Assembly (NCBI RefSeq): GCF_034439435.1
Contig: NZ_JAPCKJ010000003.1
Span: 248,001 to 312,000 of the forward strand
Length of the DNA: 64,000 bases
Reading direction: 5' to 3'
Origin: Sarcina sp034439435
GTDB lineage: Bacteria > Bacillota > Clostridia > Clostridiales > Clostridiaceae
Shown here: one piece after another, positions 8,935 through 17,685 of the stretch
How the letters are laid out: every line of letters begins with the position of its first letter
How positions within the stretch are numbered: position 1 is the stretch's first letter
Position numbers and translations under genes: made by a program
The notes under the pieces: generated by a model
What the model saw: only the letters and a program-made list of their open reading frames with translations
Database searches by the model: none
What the model was told of the DNA's origin: nothing

Positions 8935-9202
8935 TATTTTTCAAACTTAACATAACCATTTATAAACTCATATCAATAAAAATACAAGTTTAATCTAAAT
9001 ACTTTCTTAATAATATTTATAGGTTTTATTGTTTTAATTCTAACAATATAATCATTTTTTCATTCTCTAAAAACTCTTTAGTCAATATTATAAAAAATTT
9101 ATAATAATCATAAAAAAATCCAATAAGTGAAATTATTCTAGTTTAAACAAAAAAATGCTATACTTTAGGAAAATACTTTTTCTTAAAGTGAGGTGAAAAT
9201 TT

Positions 9203-9730
9203 ATGTTTACAATTGATAATTTTGCTTTTGATTCTATAAGAAAATTAAATGAATTAAAGCCATATAACTGTTTAGATATAAGATCCTACAAGAAAAATAG
9301 AAAAGTTGTTATTGAAAAGCTTGAAAATACTTTTAATGTTTATGAAGATGGCTATGAAAAAAGAGAATTTCTAGAGCTTTCTAAAGAAGAGTTAAAAAAG
9401 CTTTTAAGAAGTATAGAAAAAATCGAATTTCCTAGAAGTAATAAGCTTAGAGTATATGTCTTAGAAACAAAAGATCAAAGCTCTTGCAGAGCAAATTATA
9501 GAGATGAAAGTGCTTTAGAAAATGAGGAAGAAAAACTTTCTATATTCATAGAAGCCTCTTATAGCTCCTATGAAGCAATAAAAGGCTTGATTGAAGATAA
9601 TAATGATTTAATTGAAGAAGTAAACTTCTCACATAATGTAACTATAAAAGCAAATGTTTCTTTAGAAACATATTCTCTTTTAAAAATCTTTATAAAAGAT
9701 AGACAAGATATAAGTATATTTGCTTGTTAG
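9203..9730 (+). CDS. Conserved-looking hypothetical cytoplasmic protein
   Basis: 175 residues, rich in Lys and Glu, no transmembrane segment or signal peptide. GTGAGGTG lies just before the ATG. The reading frame has normal codon use for this genome. I do not recognise a domain. The middle (FPRSNKLRVYVLETKDQSSCRANYRDESALENEEE) looks like a small alpha/beta domain. It is convergent with the gene at 9816. Confidence 0.7.
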   Translation: MFTIDNFAFDSIRKLNELKPYNCLDIRSYKKNRKVVIEKLENTFNVYEDGYEKREFLELSKEELKKLLRSIEKIEFPRSNKLRVYVLETKDQSSCRANYRDESALENEEEKLSIFIEASYSSYEAIKGLIEDNNDLIEEVNFSHNVTIKANVSLETYSLLKIFIKDRQDISIFAC

Positions 9731-9815
9731 TGTTATATTAGTACTATTGTTAATCCTTTTGAAAATAAATCCTATTTCTCTCTTTATCTCCATAGATATT
9801 AATAAAAGTAATGTG

Positions 9816-10442
9816 TTATTTGGATTCTTTCATATATTCATCATAAAGTTTTCTAGACTCTATTTCAAAATTCATAGCTTGATTATAAATCTCTTCCTCT
9901 GAAATAAATAATTTTGTTAATTTACTTTTTTCATGCTTAAACTGTCCTAGATTAACATTATCAATGATTCTATCTATATAAAACTTTCCATCTTTCTCAA
10001 CTATATAAGCTGTGTAATCATCTGTTCCTACCCCTTTATTATTACTCCCATCAGTATATGAAAACATATATTCAACATGAAAATTAATCTTATAATCATC
10101 ATCATATTCTTTTACTATCTTATTTATATCAACATTTACGCTATCTATGTCTTGATATAAATTATATTCTACTGTGGAATTAAATATAGAATTATAATTA
10201 TCAGTAAATTCCTCATTACATATTATTTCTTTACAATTAACAGGTTCTTTACTAAATCCTAAATAAACAAATTCTTTAGCCAAATTTTCTATTGGAACTC
10301 TAATACTTTCATCACTTGTAACATCTACTCCTCTATTTCTATAATCAACTATTTCTTTTCTAGCAATTCCTAAGAAAGCCATTAATAAAACGATTCCTAT
10401 AGCAACAATACCAATAGTAATATCCTTTTTCTTTATCATCAT
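9816..10442 (-). CDS. Membrane-anchored or secreted hypothetical protein
   Basis: 208 residues with one N-terminal hydrophobic helix (DITIGIVAIGIVLLMAFLGIA) after KKK, then a soluble outward-facing domain with an NTF2-like feel (repeated EYMFSYTDGSN, YTAYIVEKDGKFYIDRIIDN). No lipobox is visible. GAGGGGTT precedes two adjacent ATG codons; either may be used. It lies just downstream of, and on the same strand as, the two-component/ABC cluster, but the terminator at 10540-10580 makes it a separate unit. Confidence 0.7.
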   Translation of the reverse strand: MMIKKKDITIGIVAIGIVLLMAFLGIARKEIVDYRNRGVDVTSDESIRVPIENLAKEFVYLGFSKEPVNCKEIICNEEFTDNYNSIFNSTVEYNLYQDIDSVNVDINKIVKEYDDDYKINFHVEYMFSYTDGSNNKGVGTDDYTAYIVEKDGKFYIDRIIDNVNLGQFKHEKSKLTKLFISEEEIYNQAMNFEIESRKLYDEYMKESK

Positions 10443-10539
10443 AACCCCTCACTAAAAACTTATTTTCTATTTAATAAAATCTTAACAACCACTTATTGCC
10501 AATAAATTACCAAAGCGAAAATAAACTATTAAATAAAAA

Positions 10540-10580
10540 AATTAAAGTAACTAAATCTATTAAATCTAGTTACTTTAATT
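10540..10580 (-). terminator. Terminator overlapping the histidine kinase stop codon
   Basis: AATTAAAGTAACTA pairs perfectly with TAGTTACTTTAATT, followed on the minus strand by TTTTTTATTT. It ends the RR-ABC-HK cluster. Confidence 0.8.
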
Positions 10581-11463
10581 TTTTCCAAAAGATTTGAATG
10601 TATAACTTATCATTATCCAACTTAGCTTTTATACTATGTCCAAGCTTTTCAACAAGTGCCTTTGTTATAGCTAATCCTAAGCCTGTATTATTTCTTGTTC
10701 TTGATTTATCCCCTATATAAAATCTATCAAATATCTTATCAACTTGTATCTCTTCACTATACTCAACAGAATTGATAAACTCAGTTACTATAAAATTTTC
10801 CTCCTCTTTTAAATTAATACTTATAAATTTCCCTCCATGCTTTATCATATTTCCAATAAGGTTTGAAAATATCCTATTTACAGCGTTCTCATCAGAAATT
10901 ATATTTGAAACCTTATCCTGAATTTCAATGCTAGGTTCAATATCATTGCTTATAAAGCTACCATAGTATGTAGCTATATTTTCAAGCAAAATATTCTTTA
11001 GATTTATATTCTTAAAGTTAAATATATAGTCATTACTGTTTAACCTTGATAAATCATAAAAGTTTGTAATTAATCCTTGTAAGCTTCTTGCTCTTTTATC
11101 TACTATATCAAGATACTCCTTTTTTTCCTCTTCACTACTTTTATCATTTTTTATAAGTTGTATATATCCACTAATAGAAGTTAGAGGTGTTCTTAAATCA
11201 TGTGACATATTTGATATGCTTCTTCTAAGCTCCTCATCAATTCTTTTATTTTCTGCTCTAACCTTTTGATTCTCATCATAAATACTATTTATATCCCTTA
11301 CAAGTTCTTCTATTTCATTATTTATAGCATTAGTTCTTATATTAATATTCTCTCCATTCCATGTCCTTATCTGTTTTGATATATTTTTAATCTCCAGCTT
11401 CATCCTTACTGTGTAAAATATTAAATATATAATAAAAAAAATCAATACTCCCTTTATAAACAT
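10570..11463 (-). CDS. Sensor histidine kinase (intramembrane-type)
   Basis: 297 residues. One N-terminal transmembrane helix (residues 3-19) and no extracellular sensor domain. The HisKA domain has phospho-acceptor H88 in SNMSHDLRTPLTSISGYI. The HATPase domain has an N box (NRIFSNLIGNMIKHGG), an F box (IFDRFYIGD) and a G box (NTGLGLAITKAL). Kinases this short that sit with ABC transporters usually respond to antimicrobial peptides through the transporter. It is the last gene of the cluster RR - ABC ATPase - permease - HK. Confidence 0.9.
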   Translation of the reverse strand: MFIKGVLIFFIIYLIFYTVRMKLEIKNISKQIRTWNGENINIRTNAINNEIEELVRDINSIYDENQKVRAENKRIDEELRRSISNMSHDLRTPLTSISGYIQLIKNDKSSEEEKKEYLDIVDKRARSLQGLITNFYDLSRLNSNDYIFNFKNINLKNILLENIATYYGSFISNDIEPSIEIQDKVSNIISDENAVNRIFSNLIGNMIKHGGKFISINLKEEENFIVTEFINSVEYSEEIQVDKIFDRFYIGDKSRTRNNTGLGLAITKALVEKLGHSIKAKLDNDKLYIQIFWKKLK

Positions 11464-11528
11464 ACTAATCTCCCCTAAAGCACTAATAAGGTGACTCCTA
11501 AAAGAACCACCTTAATTTAGTAAAAATA

Positions 11529-12383
11529 TTATTTTATATCCTGTTTATTAAATATCTTCGTCCCTATTCCTAAAGAAAGACCTATTGTTGCTAAAGAAAT
11601 TCCTATAGATTTCATTAAATCACTAAGCTCTGCATTCTGCGATGTTGCTAAAGCATTATTATAGTATGGAGTCATTTCATATATGGAATCAAATGTAGGA
11701 TAAGTTCCATAGAATATACTTATTATTGTTGGAATTAAAACAAATATAACCACTGTAATTCCTATTGTTGCTCCATTTCCTTTTACCAGGGAACTTATTA
11801 TCATAATTAAAGCTATTACTGCTGAACTTGCTATGATTGAGGCTAAGAATGTCATTGCCATATTACCTAAATCAGCTAATGCTATATCTCCGAAACCATT
11901 CATAAAACCTGTTCCTATAAAAGATATTAAAGTTAGAATTAAGGTTAATATAGAAACTCCTACCATCATAGCTATAAACTTTGATAAATAAAATTTTGTT
12001 CTACTCTTTCCATAAGCTAATATATTTTTCATAGTTCCTTCCGAATATTCCTTGGCTAAGAATCCTCCAACTAAAACTCCTATTAAAATTTCAATGACAC
12101 CTACTCCAAAGGATACATAATAAACATCTAATGGGCTATTTCCCTTCGGCATATTAAAGCCTATTCTTCCTGGAGTAACAATTGCTCCATTAGCTTCATT
12201 TGTTTGAGCAATTACCTGTATCTCCTCAGGTATATTAGACATGGCATCTTTCATTAAACTATTCATTGTATCTGAGGCTGAAAATATACTCATAAAAGCT
12301 AATATAATACAAATCGCGCATAATACCTTAAAAGCTTTATTTTTCATTAATTTAAATATTTCTGCTTTAATCAATCTATTCAT
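11529..12383 (-). CDS. ABC-2 type transporter permease
   Basis: 284 residues. A cytoplasmic start (MNRLIKAEIFKLMKNKAFKVL) leads to an N-terminal helix, a long outward loop (about 40-95), and then five further helices, as in ABC-2 exporters. EYSEGTMKNILAYGKSRTKFYLSK is the typical conserved coupling region. The start codon overlaps the stop of the ATPase gene (TAATG), with GGAGG upstream, so the two are co-translated. The likely role is export of, or immunity to, a peptide or lipid-targeting compound. Confidence 0.88.
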   Translation of the reverse strand: MNRLIKAEIFKLMKNKAFKVLCAICIILAFMSIFSASDTMNSLMKDAMSNIPEEIQVIAQTNEANGAIVTPGRIGFNMPKGNSPLDVYYVSFGVGVIEILIGVLVGGFLAKEYSEGTMKNILAYGKSRTKFYLSKFIAMMVGVSILTLILTLISFIGTGFMNGFGDIALADLGNMAMTFLASIIASSAVIALIMIISSLVKGNGATIGITVVIFVLIPTIISIFYGTYPTFDSIYEMTPYYNNALATSQNAELSDLMKSIGISLATIGLSLGIGTKIFNKQDIK

Positions 12384-13300
12384 TACTTAGTACCTCCAAC
12401 TAGTGTCATAAAATATTCTTCTAAACTTTCTCCCTTTAACCCTATACTTTCAACTAAAACTCCATTTATTGAAAGTGTTGAATTTATTAAACCAACTTGG
12501 TCTAAGTTATCGAAAATTTTTATAATATTGTTTTCTAGTACTATATAATTTTTTATTTTCATTTCCCTCTCAATTAAAGCAACAGCTCTATCCTTATCAT
12601 CAACCTTAATCTCTATATTCTGTCTACATTTTTCATTAAGAGTTTCTTCTGAAATCTCTTCTATAAGCTTCCCTTCACTCATAATCCCATAGCAAGTTGC
12701 AAGTTCTGAAAGCTCACCCAAAATATGACTTGATATTATTATGGTCATATCTTTTTCCCTATTTAACTTTTTAAGAAGTTCTCTTATTTCAACTATTCCC
12801 ATTGGATCTAATCCATTTATAGGCTCATCTAATATAAGTAGTTTTGGATTACCAAGTAAAGCATTTGCTATTCCTAATCTCTGTTTCATACCTAAAGAAA
12901 AGTTTTTAACTTTCTTTTTTCCTGTATCACTTAATCCAACCAACTGTAAAACTTCCTCAATACACTCTTTGCCTGCTATATTTCTAAATATTCTTGAAAC
13001 CTCTAGATTTTCCCTTGCTGTCATATTAGGATAAAAAGAAGGAGATTCAATTAAACTGCCTATCATAGTTCTAGCATCATTTAATTCTCTTTCCCCACTT
13101 CTACCAAATAGCTCAATATGTCCACTTGTTCTATGAGCCAAGCCTGTTATAACTCTAATTAAAGTTGTTTTACCAGCTCCATTTTTTCCTATTAATCCAT
13201 AGATATCGCCTTTTCTAACATTGATATTTATATCATCATTTGAAAGTTGACTTCCGTATTTTTTAGTTATGCCATGTGTTTTTAAAACTAAATCTCTCAT
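12383..13300 (-). CDS. ABC transporter ATP-binding protein
   Basis: 305 residues: Walker A GKNGAGKTTL, Q-loop ESPSFYPN, signature FSLGMKQRLGIA, Walker B LLILDEPINGLDP, and switch His in ISSHILGELSEL. The length and C-terminal extension match the BcrA/lantibiotic-immunity ATPase group. AGGAGGG precedes the ATG. The promoter region upstream (13301-13400) carries a response-regulator-like direct repeat. Confidence 0.92.
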   Translation of the reverse strand: MRDLVLKTHGITKKYGSQLSNDDININVRKGDIYGLIGKNGAGKTTLIRVITGLAHRTSGHIELFGRSGERELNDARTMIGSLIESPSFYPNMTARENLEVSRIFRNIAGKECIEEVLQLVGLSDTGKKKVKNFSLGMKQRLGIANALLGNPKLLILDEPINGLDPMGIVEIRELLKKLNREKDMTIIISSHILGELSELATCYGIMSEGKLIEEISEETLNEKCRQNIEIKVDDKDRAVALIEREMKIKNYIVLENNIIKIFDNLDQVGLINSTLSINGVLVESIGLKGESLEEYFMTLVGGTK

Positions 13301-13315
13301 TTAAAATTCCCTCCT

Positions 13316-13358
13316 GATATCTTATACCCTTATTCTATAGAGAACTTTATAAGATATC
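13316..13358. repeat. Inverted repeat in the ABC promoter/leader
   Basis: GATATCTTAT (13316-13325) pairs with ATAAGATATC (13349-13358) around a 23-nt spacer. It ends directly before the AGGAGGG of the ABC ATPase gene, so it could be an operator or a 5-prime UTR hairpin affecting translation. Confidence 0.5.
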
Positions 13359-13365
13359 ATAAATC

Positions 13366-13386
13366 AAAGATTAAGAAAGTCTTAAG
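13366..13386 (-). promoter_or_regulatory. Response-regulator box candidate
   Basis: On the minus strand CTTAAGACTTT is followed directly by CTTAATCTTT, a direct repeat with an 11-bp period, the usual arrangement for OmpR/PhoB-family regulators. It lies about 66-86 nt upstream of the ABC ATPase start, just upstream of a weak promoter (TTATGA at 13362-13357, TATAGA at 13339-13334). Confidence 0.45.
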
Positions 13387-13532
13387 TTTTTATTTAGCTC
13401 TCTTAAGATATTTATTTTGTAGCTAGACTTCAATAACTAATTAATTTCGCCTTATATAAACTAAATACTTTATTAAGAACTCTAAAATTTGGTTAAATAA
13501 TCCATAGCAAATTTATTATGGCTTTATATTTG

Positions 13533-14225
13533 CTAATTACTCTCTTCACCTAATTTGAAGCCTATCCCCCACACGGTTTTTATATATTCATTCTCTTGAT
13601 CTAATTTTGAAAGCTTTGTCCTTAAATTGCTTACATGAACATTTACTGTGTTATCATCCCCTATGAATTCATTATTCCATACGGATTCAAATAAATTTGC
13701 TCTTGTAAAAACCTTCTTAGGATTTGATATTAGAAGTTCTATTATAGAGAATTCTCTTGCAGTTAAAGGTACTTCTTTATTCCCTATAAAAGCTTGTCTA
13801 GTTTCCGAATCTAGAACCAACTTCTTGAATGTAAATTTAGTCTTTTTAATTTCTTTTTTAGAAAATTTTTTATATCTTCTAAGCTGAGCTTCTACTCTAG
13901 CAAGCACCTCATCATTATCAAAAGGTTTACTTATAAAATCATCAGCCCCTAGCTTAAGTACATTTATTCTATTGTCAATTCCTTCTTTAGCAGATATAAC
14001 TATTATTGGAACCACACTCTTATTCCTAACCCTTTCTATAAGCTCTTCTCCACTAATTCCAGGTAACATTAAATCAAGAATTATAAGATCATACTCAAAC
14101 TGCTCTATACACATCATTCCTTCTGAACCTGAATATGCGCCTCTTACTGAGTACCCTTCTTTCTCAAGTATTCTAGAAATAAGGTTATTTATATCAACGT
14201 TATCTTCAACAATTAAAATATTCAA
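13533..14225 (-). CDS. OmpR-family response regulator
   Basis: About 230 residues: receiver domain (D51 in LIILDLMLPG, K in DDFISKPFD) and a C-terminal winged helix (LTAREFSIIELLISNPKKVFTRANLFESVW, then DDNTVNVHVSNLRTKL). I chose the TTG at 14225: GGAGG lies 8 nt upstream of it and the protein then starts MNILIVEDN, exactly where receiver domains begin. The longer frame from 14252 would place that GGAGG inside the coding region. It precedes the ABC and kinase genes and presumably activates them. Confidence 0.9.
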   Translation of the reverse strand: MNILIVEDNVDINNLISRILEKEGYSVRGAYSGSEGMMCIEQFEYDLIILDLMLPGISGEELIERVRNKSVVPIIVISAKEGIDNRINVLKLGADDFISKPFDNDEVLARVEAQLRRYKKFSKKEIKKTKFTFKKLVLDSETRQAFIGNKEVPLTAREFSIIELLISNPKKVFTRANLFESVWNNEFIGDDNTVNVHVSNLRTKLSKLDQENEYIKTVWGIGFKLGEESN

Positions 14226-14382
14226 TTTTTTATCCTCCATAATTATATACAAATGTTAATCTTATACATACGAATATATTATCATACTAACTTTTTAAAT
14301 ACCTGCTAATCTTACTATATTTACTTATTTTTAAAATCTAATTTATTCTATTAATCTATTTTCATATAACCATAAAATAAAA

Positions 14383-14416
14383 ATGACAATGTGTATTATA
14401 AATTGCACATTGTCAT
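14383..14416 (-). terminator. Terminator of trpS
   Basis: ATGACAATGTG pairs with CACATTGTCAT. On the minus strand TTTTTATTTT follows. The other side is also T-rich, so it may work in both directions. Confidence 0.75.
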
Positions 14417-14503
14417 CTTTTCTTTTAATATAATTAATTCATTCTAACATAAAAATAATTACCCTATTAATGCCATAGAATTTATAAAATAATTATTTTG
14501 AAA

Positions 14504-15529
14504 TTATAATAGGTTATTAAAATAGTTTATTCCTATAGCTTCCCTAACTTCATGAAGAGTATTACTTGCCTTTTCTCTTGCTTTTTCACTACCTGTTTTT
14601 AACATTTCATATACATAATCAATATTTTTTTCATACTCTTTTCTTCTTGCTCTTATAGGTTCTAGTTCTGCTTGTAATACTTCATTTAAATATTTTTTAA
14701 CCTTAACATCACCTAAACCACCTCTTTTATAATGCTCCTTCATTTCTTCCACCTTTGCTTTATCTTGAGCAAAAGCATCTAAATAGGTAAATACAGTATT
14801 ATTTTCAATTTGTCCTGGATCTTCAACTCTAATATGATTAGGATCTGTGTACATTGACATTATTTTCTTCTTTATAACTTCTGGTTCATCAGATAAATAT
14901 ATTGCGTTATTTAAAGATTTACTCATCTTAGCATTTCCATCTATACCAGGTAGTCTTCCTAAACCTGCCTTTGGTAAGATAACTCTTGGCTCAACTAATA
15001 CCTCTTTTTCATATATTGAATTAAAACTTCTCACTATTTCTCTTGTCTGCTCAATCATAGGTAATTGATCCTCTCCTGCTGGAACTACAGTTGCCTTAAA
15101 TGCTGTTATATCAGCAGCTTGGCTTACAGGATAAATTAAAAATCCTGATGGTATGCTCGTGTTAAAGTTTTTCTCTTTTATTTCATTCTTAACTGTTGGA
15201 TTTCTTTCTAATCTTGCAACTGTAACTAGATTTAAATAATGCATAGTTAATTCATTTAACTCTGGAATCTGTGATTGAACAAATATAGTTGATTTACTTG
15301 GATCTATTCCAACAGCTAAATAATCTAAAGCAACCTCAGTTAAGCTTTTTCTTATCTTTTCTGGATTTCTAGCATTATCTGTTAATGCCTGTTGGTCAGC
15401 AATCATTATATAACTTTCATATTCTCCACTATTTTGTAATTGTACCCTATTAATTAAAGAACCAACATAATGCCCTATGTGTAATTTTCCTGTTGGTCTA
15501 TCTCCTGTTAAAATTATTTCTTTTTTCAT
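14504..15529 (-). CDS. trpS: Tryptophanyl-tRNA synthetase
   Basis: 341 residues, class I synthetase that charges tRNA-Trp. The HIGH-like motif is PTGKLHIGHYVG near the N-terminus and the KMSKS loop is DGNAKMSKSLNNAI. The fold and length match bacterial TrpRS. GGAGGAG precedes the ATG. The gene is governed by a T-box leader with a UGG specifier (15712-15975), which fits its function. Unusually, a short mobile-element-like insertion lies between the T-box terminator and the start codon. Confidence 0.97.
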   Translation of the reverse strand: MKKEIILTGDRPTGKLHIGHYVGSLINRVQLQNSGEYESYIMIADQQALTDNARNPEKIRKSLTEVALDYLAVGIDPSKSTIFVQSQIPELNELTMHYLNLVTVARLERNPTVKNEIKEKNFNTSIPSGFLIYPVSQAADITAFKATVVPAGEDQLPMIEQTREIVRSFNSIYEKEVLVEPRVILPKAGLGRLPGIDGNAKMSKSLNNAIYLSDEPEVIKKKIMSMYTDPNHIRVEDPGQIENNTVFTYLDAFAQDKAKVEEMKEHYKRGGLGDVKVKKYLNEVLQAELEPIRARRKEYEKNIDYVYEMLKTGSEKAREKASNTLHEVREAIGINYFNNLL

Positions 15530-15590
15530 GAATTTCTCCTCCTAATCTTTTAAATTGCTTCTATAATTTAAATATATTTAATTCTACTTA

Positions 15591-15701
15591 TGCTCTGTTC
15601 TAAAATTCGTATTAATTTTTAGATAAATCCATAAAACCGCCTTAATAAGTAAATAGATATAAAGACTTAACTAAAAATCAACATTTACTTAAAATAGAGA
15701 C
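15591..15701. mobile_element. MITE-like element (111 bp) in the trpS leader
   Basis: The ends are inverted repeats of about 31 bp: left TGCTCTGTTCTAAAA leading to GTATTAATTTTTAG (15609-15622), right CTAAAAATCAAC (15671-15682) leading to the complementary outer end. Flanks are TCTACTTA (left) and TCTATTAA (right), a 6-of-8 match to an 8-bp target duplication. It has no coding capacity. Same family as the elements at 23541 and 51849. Confidence 0.7.
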
Positions 15702-15711
15702 TCTATTAAAA

Positions 15712-15745
15712 TAAAAAAACTCCGCCCTAAATAAATAGGACGGAG
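15712..15745 (-). terminator. T-box regulated terminator
   Basis: CTCCGTCCTA pairs with TAGGGCGGAG, followed on the minus strand by seven T. It competes with the antiterminator containing the T-box sequence. Confidence 0.85.
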
Positions 15746-15975
15746 ATATCTTCCGCGTTACCACCTAAATTGCATATAAAAATATGCCTCTCAACTTCAA
15801 GTACTATCACACTCTATCCGCTATAAGGTGCGGCACACCACTCCGATACTCTCAAAATAAGATTTCTCTTTGTTCCTCAAAGGTCCATTCATTAAATCTC
15901 TTCTTGCTAGGATTCCACCATCCCTAACTCTCTTTATTAAAGCTAAATTTAATTACTACTCCTTATCAATGGATT
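15712..15975 (-). ncRNA. Trp-specific T-box leader
   Basis: The T-box sequence AGGTGGTAACGCGG lies at 15753-15766. Stem I is upstream, with GGGATGGTGGAATCC elements. The specifier is TGG at 15885-15887 in the context GAATGGACC, the usual specifier-loop arrangement, and reads tryptophan. Uncharged tRNA-Trp would stabilise the antiterminator and switch on trpS, the first gene downstream. Confidence 0.93.
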
Positions 15976-15981
15976 TATTAT

Positions 15982-16010
15982 AATATATCACTTTTCTATT
16001 TATGTGTAAA
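15982..16010 (-). promoter_or_regulatory. Promoter of the T-box trpS transcript
   Basis: TTTACA (16010-16005), a 17-bp spacer, then TATATT (15987-15982) on the minus strand, directly upstream of the T-box stem I. Confidence 0.6.
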
Positions 16011-16268
16011 AACAGTTCATTATATATTTTATATAAAAACATAAAAAATATTATAAAAGATATTATAAAAAACTAATAATCTCTAAAAATTTATAAATAA
16101 ACTCTTAAACAAATATACTTTTTTTAATTTATAATAATTCTAATTCATATATCTCTTCAGTTCATTTAGTTACCATAATATATCCTAAAACTAATACTTT
16201 AAAGTAATACTATACTTTTATAAGCTAATAATAAAAATTCAGTTTAATACTATTAACTCAATAAACTA

Positions 16269-17513
16269 TTATTTTGGTAATAATGTTTTTACAAACTCTA
16301 AGTTATTGAAATCATGTTCTTTTATGTAGTTTAATAGGTCAACTAGGTAAGTCTTGTGATGTTCCACAACCTTTGAGAAACATTGTATAAATCTAACTAC
16401 TTCTTCTTTAGAAAGTGCCTTATTTTCTTCTCTATTTTCATTATATAAGTACATTCCAACTAAATAAAATCTCATAAATGTATATCTTACAAGTAGCATT
16501 ATATAACTGTCAAAGATAGATTCTATTTCGCAAAATGGGAAGAGATTACTATATATAAAATTAACTATGTAATTCTCAAATATGTAGCCATTTTTCTTTA
16601 AAAACTCTTTCTCATAATCTTGAAAAGCTTTTATATACATTTGAGCATTTTTAGCTAAATAGTTTTCCTCATTAAGATTAAGTCCTTCTATAACCTCTCT
16701 TGAGTACTCCTTAAATCTTTCACTATCAACATCTTTTTCTACACGAAGCATAGTAAGTAACTTTTTAAAGAAATCAACTTGAATAATATAGTTCATAGGG
16801 TTTTCTTCATATGGATCTTGGATAGAATTTATATCATATCCCTTTATGAAATTTAATGTATTATCATGATTATATTCATACTCATCCTCTAAACTATTTA
16901 TAAATTCACCTAATATGTAAAGTCTCTTATCTAAAGAAAACTTTCTATTTTTCATTATCTTTATACTTACTTCTCTAATCTCTTTAAGAAACTCTACAGG
17001 AAGCCATTCCCCTTGACCAAGTTCAATATTAACTTCACTTGATATTATGTGTTTTCCTAAAGTTTCATCACCTTCTGAAAAATCAATTCCTTCTTCCTTA
17101 AGTAAAAGTATTCTAGCTGCCTCTGGACATGCTACGGCAAGTGACATTTCATAAATACCATCAATTTTGTTAGTTACTCTAGGAAAAGATGTACAAACAT
17201 TTGAAAGATATTCCTCTCCAAGATTGGCATGGATAATACAATAATTCTCACAATTTAAGAAAGGACATCTTTTAGTTTCTCCTAACTTAACTTTTGCAAA
17301 ATCAATTTCATCACATTGATGATTCTTATTTTTAATAAGGTTACTTTCAAGAATATTTTTCATTTCATTATCTTGAACTCCTTCATATTGCTCAAAAGTA
17401 AACTTATCAATATCAACATCCCAGCCTATACAACAGCTATCTTCACATTCTCCCCCAATACATTTAAACTCTTTAAGATATATTGGGTATCTCATTTTAA
17501 CACTCTTCATCAT
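16269..17513 (-). CDS. FliB-family protein (flagellin lysine-N-methylase-like)
   Basis: About 414 residues. The N-terminal Cys cluster CIGGECEDSCCIGWDV, then CPFLNCENYCIIH and a later CTSFPR, is the hallmark of the FliB family, annotated as flagellin lysine methylases and probably metal-binding. The C-terminal half is helical with no recognisable motif. GAAGGAA precedes two neighbouring ATG codons (17513 and 17510); the first is chosen. No flagellar gene is present in the window, and C. perfringens is non-motile, so the substrate here may be something else. Confidence 0.8.
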   Translation of the reverse strand: MMKSVKMRYPIYLKEFKCIGGECEDSCCIGWDVDIDKFTFEQYEGVQDNEMKNILESNLIKNKNHQCDEIDFAKVKLGETKRCPFLNCENYCIIHANLGEEYLSNVCTSFPRVTNKIDGIYEMSLAVACPEAARILLLKEEGIDFSEGDETLGKHIISSEVNIELGQGEWLPVEFLKEIREVSIKIMKNRKFSLDKRLYILGEFINSLEDEYEYNHDNTLNFIKGYDINSIQDPYEENPMNYIIQVDFFKKLLTMLRVEKDVDSERFKEYSREVIEGLNLNEENYLAKNAQMYIKAFQDYEKEFLKKNGYIFENYIVNFIYSNLFPFCEIESIFDSYIMLLVRYTFMRFYLVGMYLYNENREENKALSKEEVVRFIQCFSKVVEHHKTYLVDLLNYIKEHDFNNLEFVKTLLPK

Positions 17514-17685
17514 ATACTTCCTTCTCAATAAAATACTTTAATTCACCTAATTATTTTACCACAGTATTTTACATAAGGTGAACTAATCACCATTAAAGTT
17601 ACCAGTAACGTTCCATATAGACCATTTCTCTCTTGACTATGGAAGATTGAAAAATCCTCTAATATTTAGTTAAAATTAATTATCT

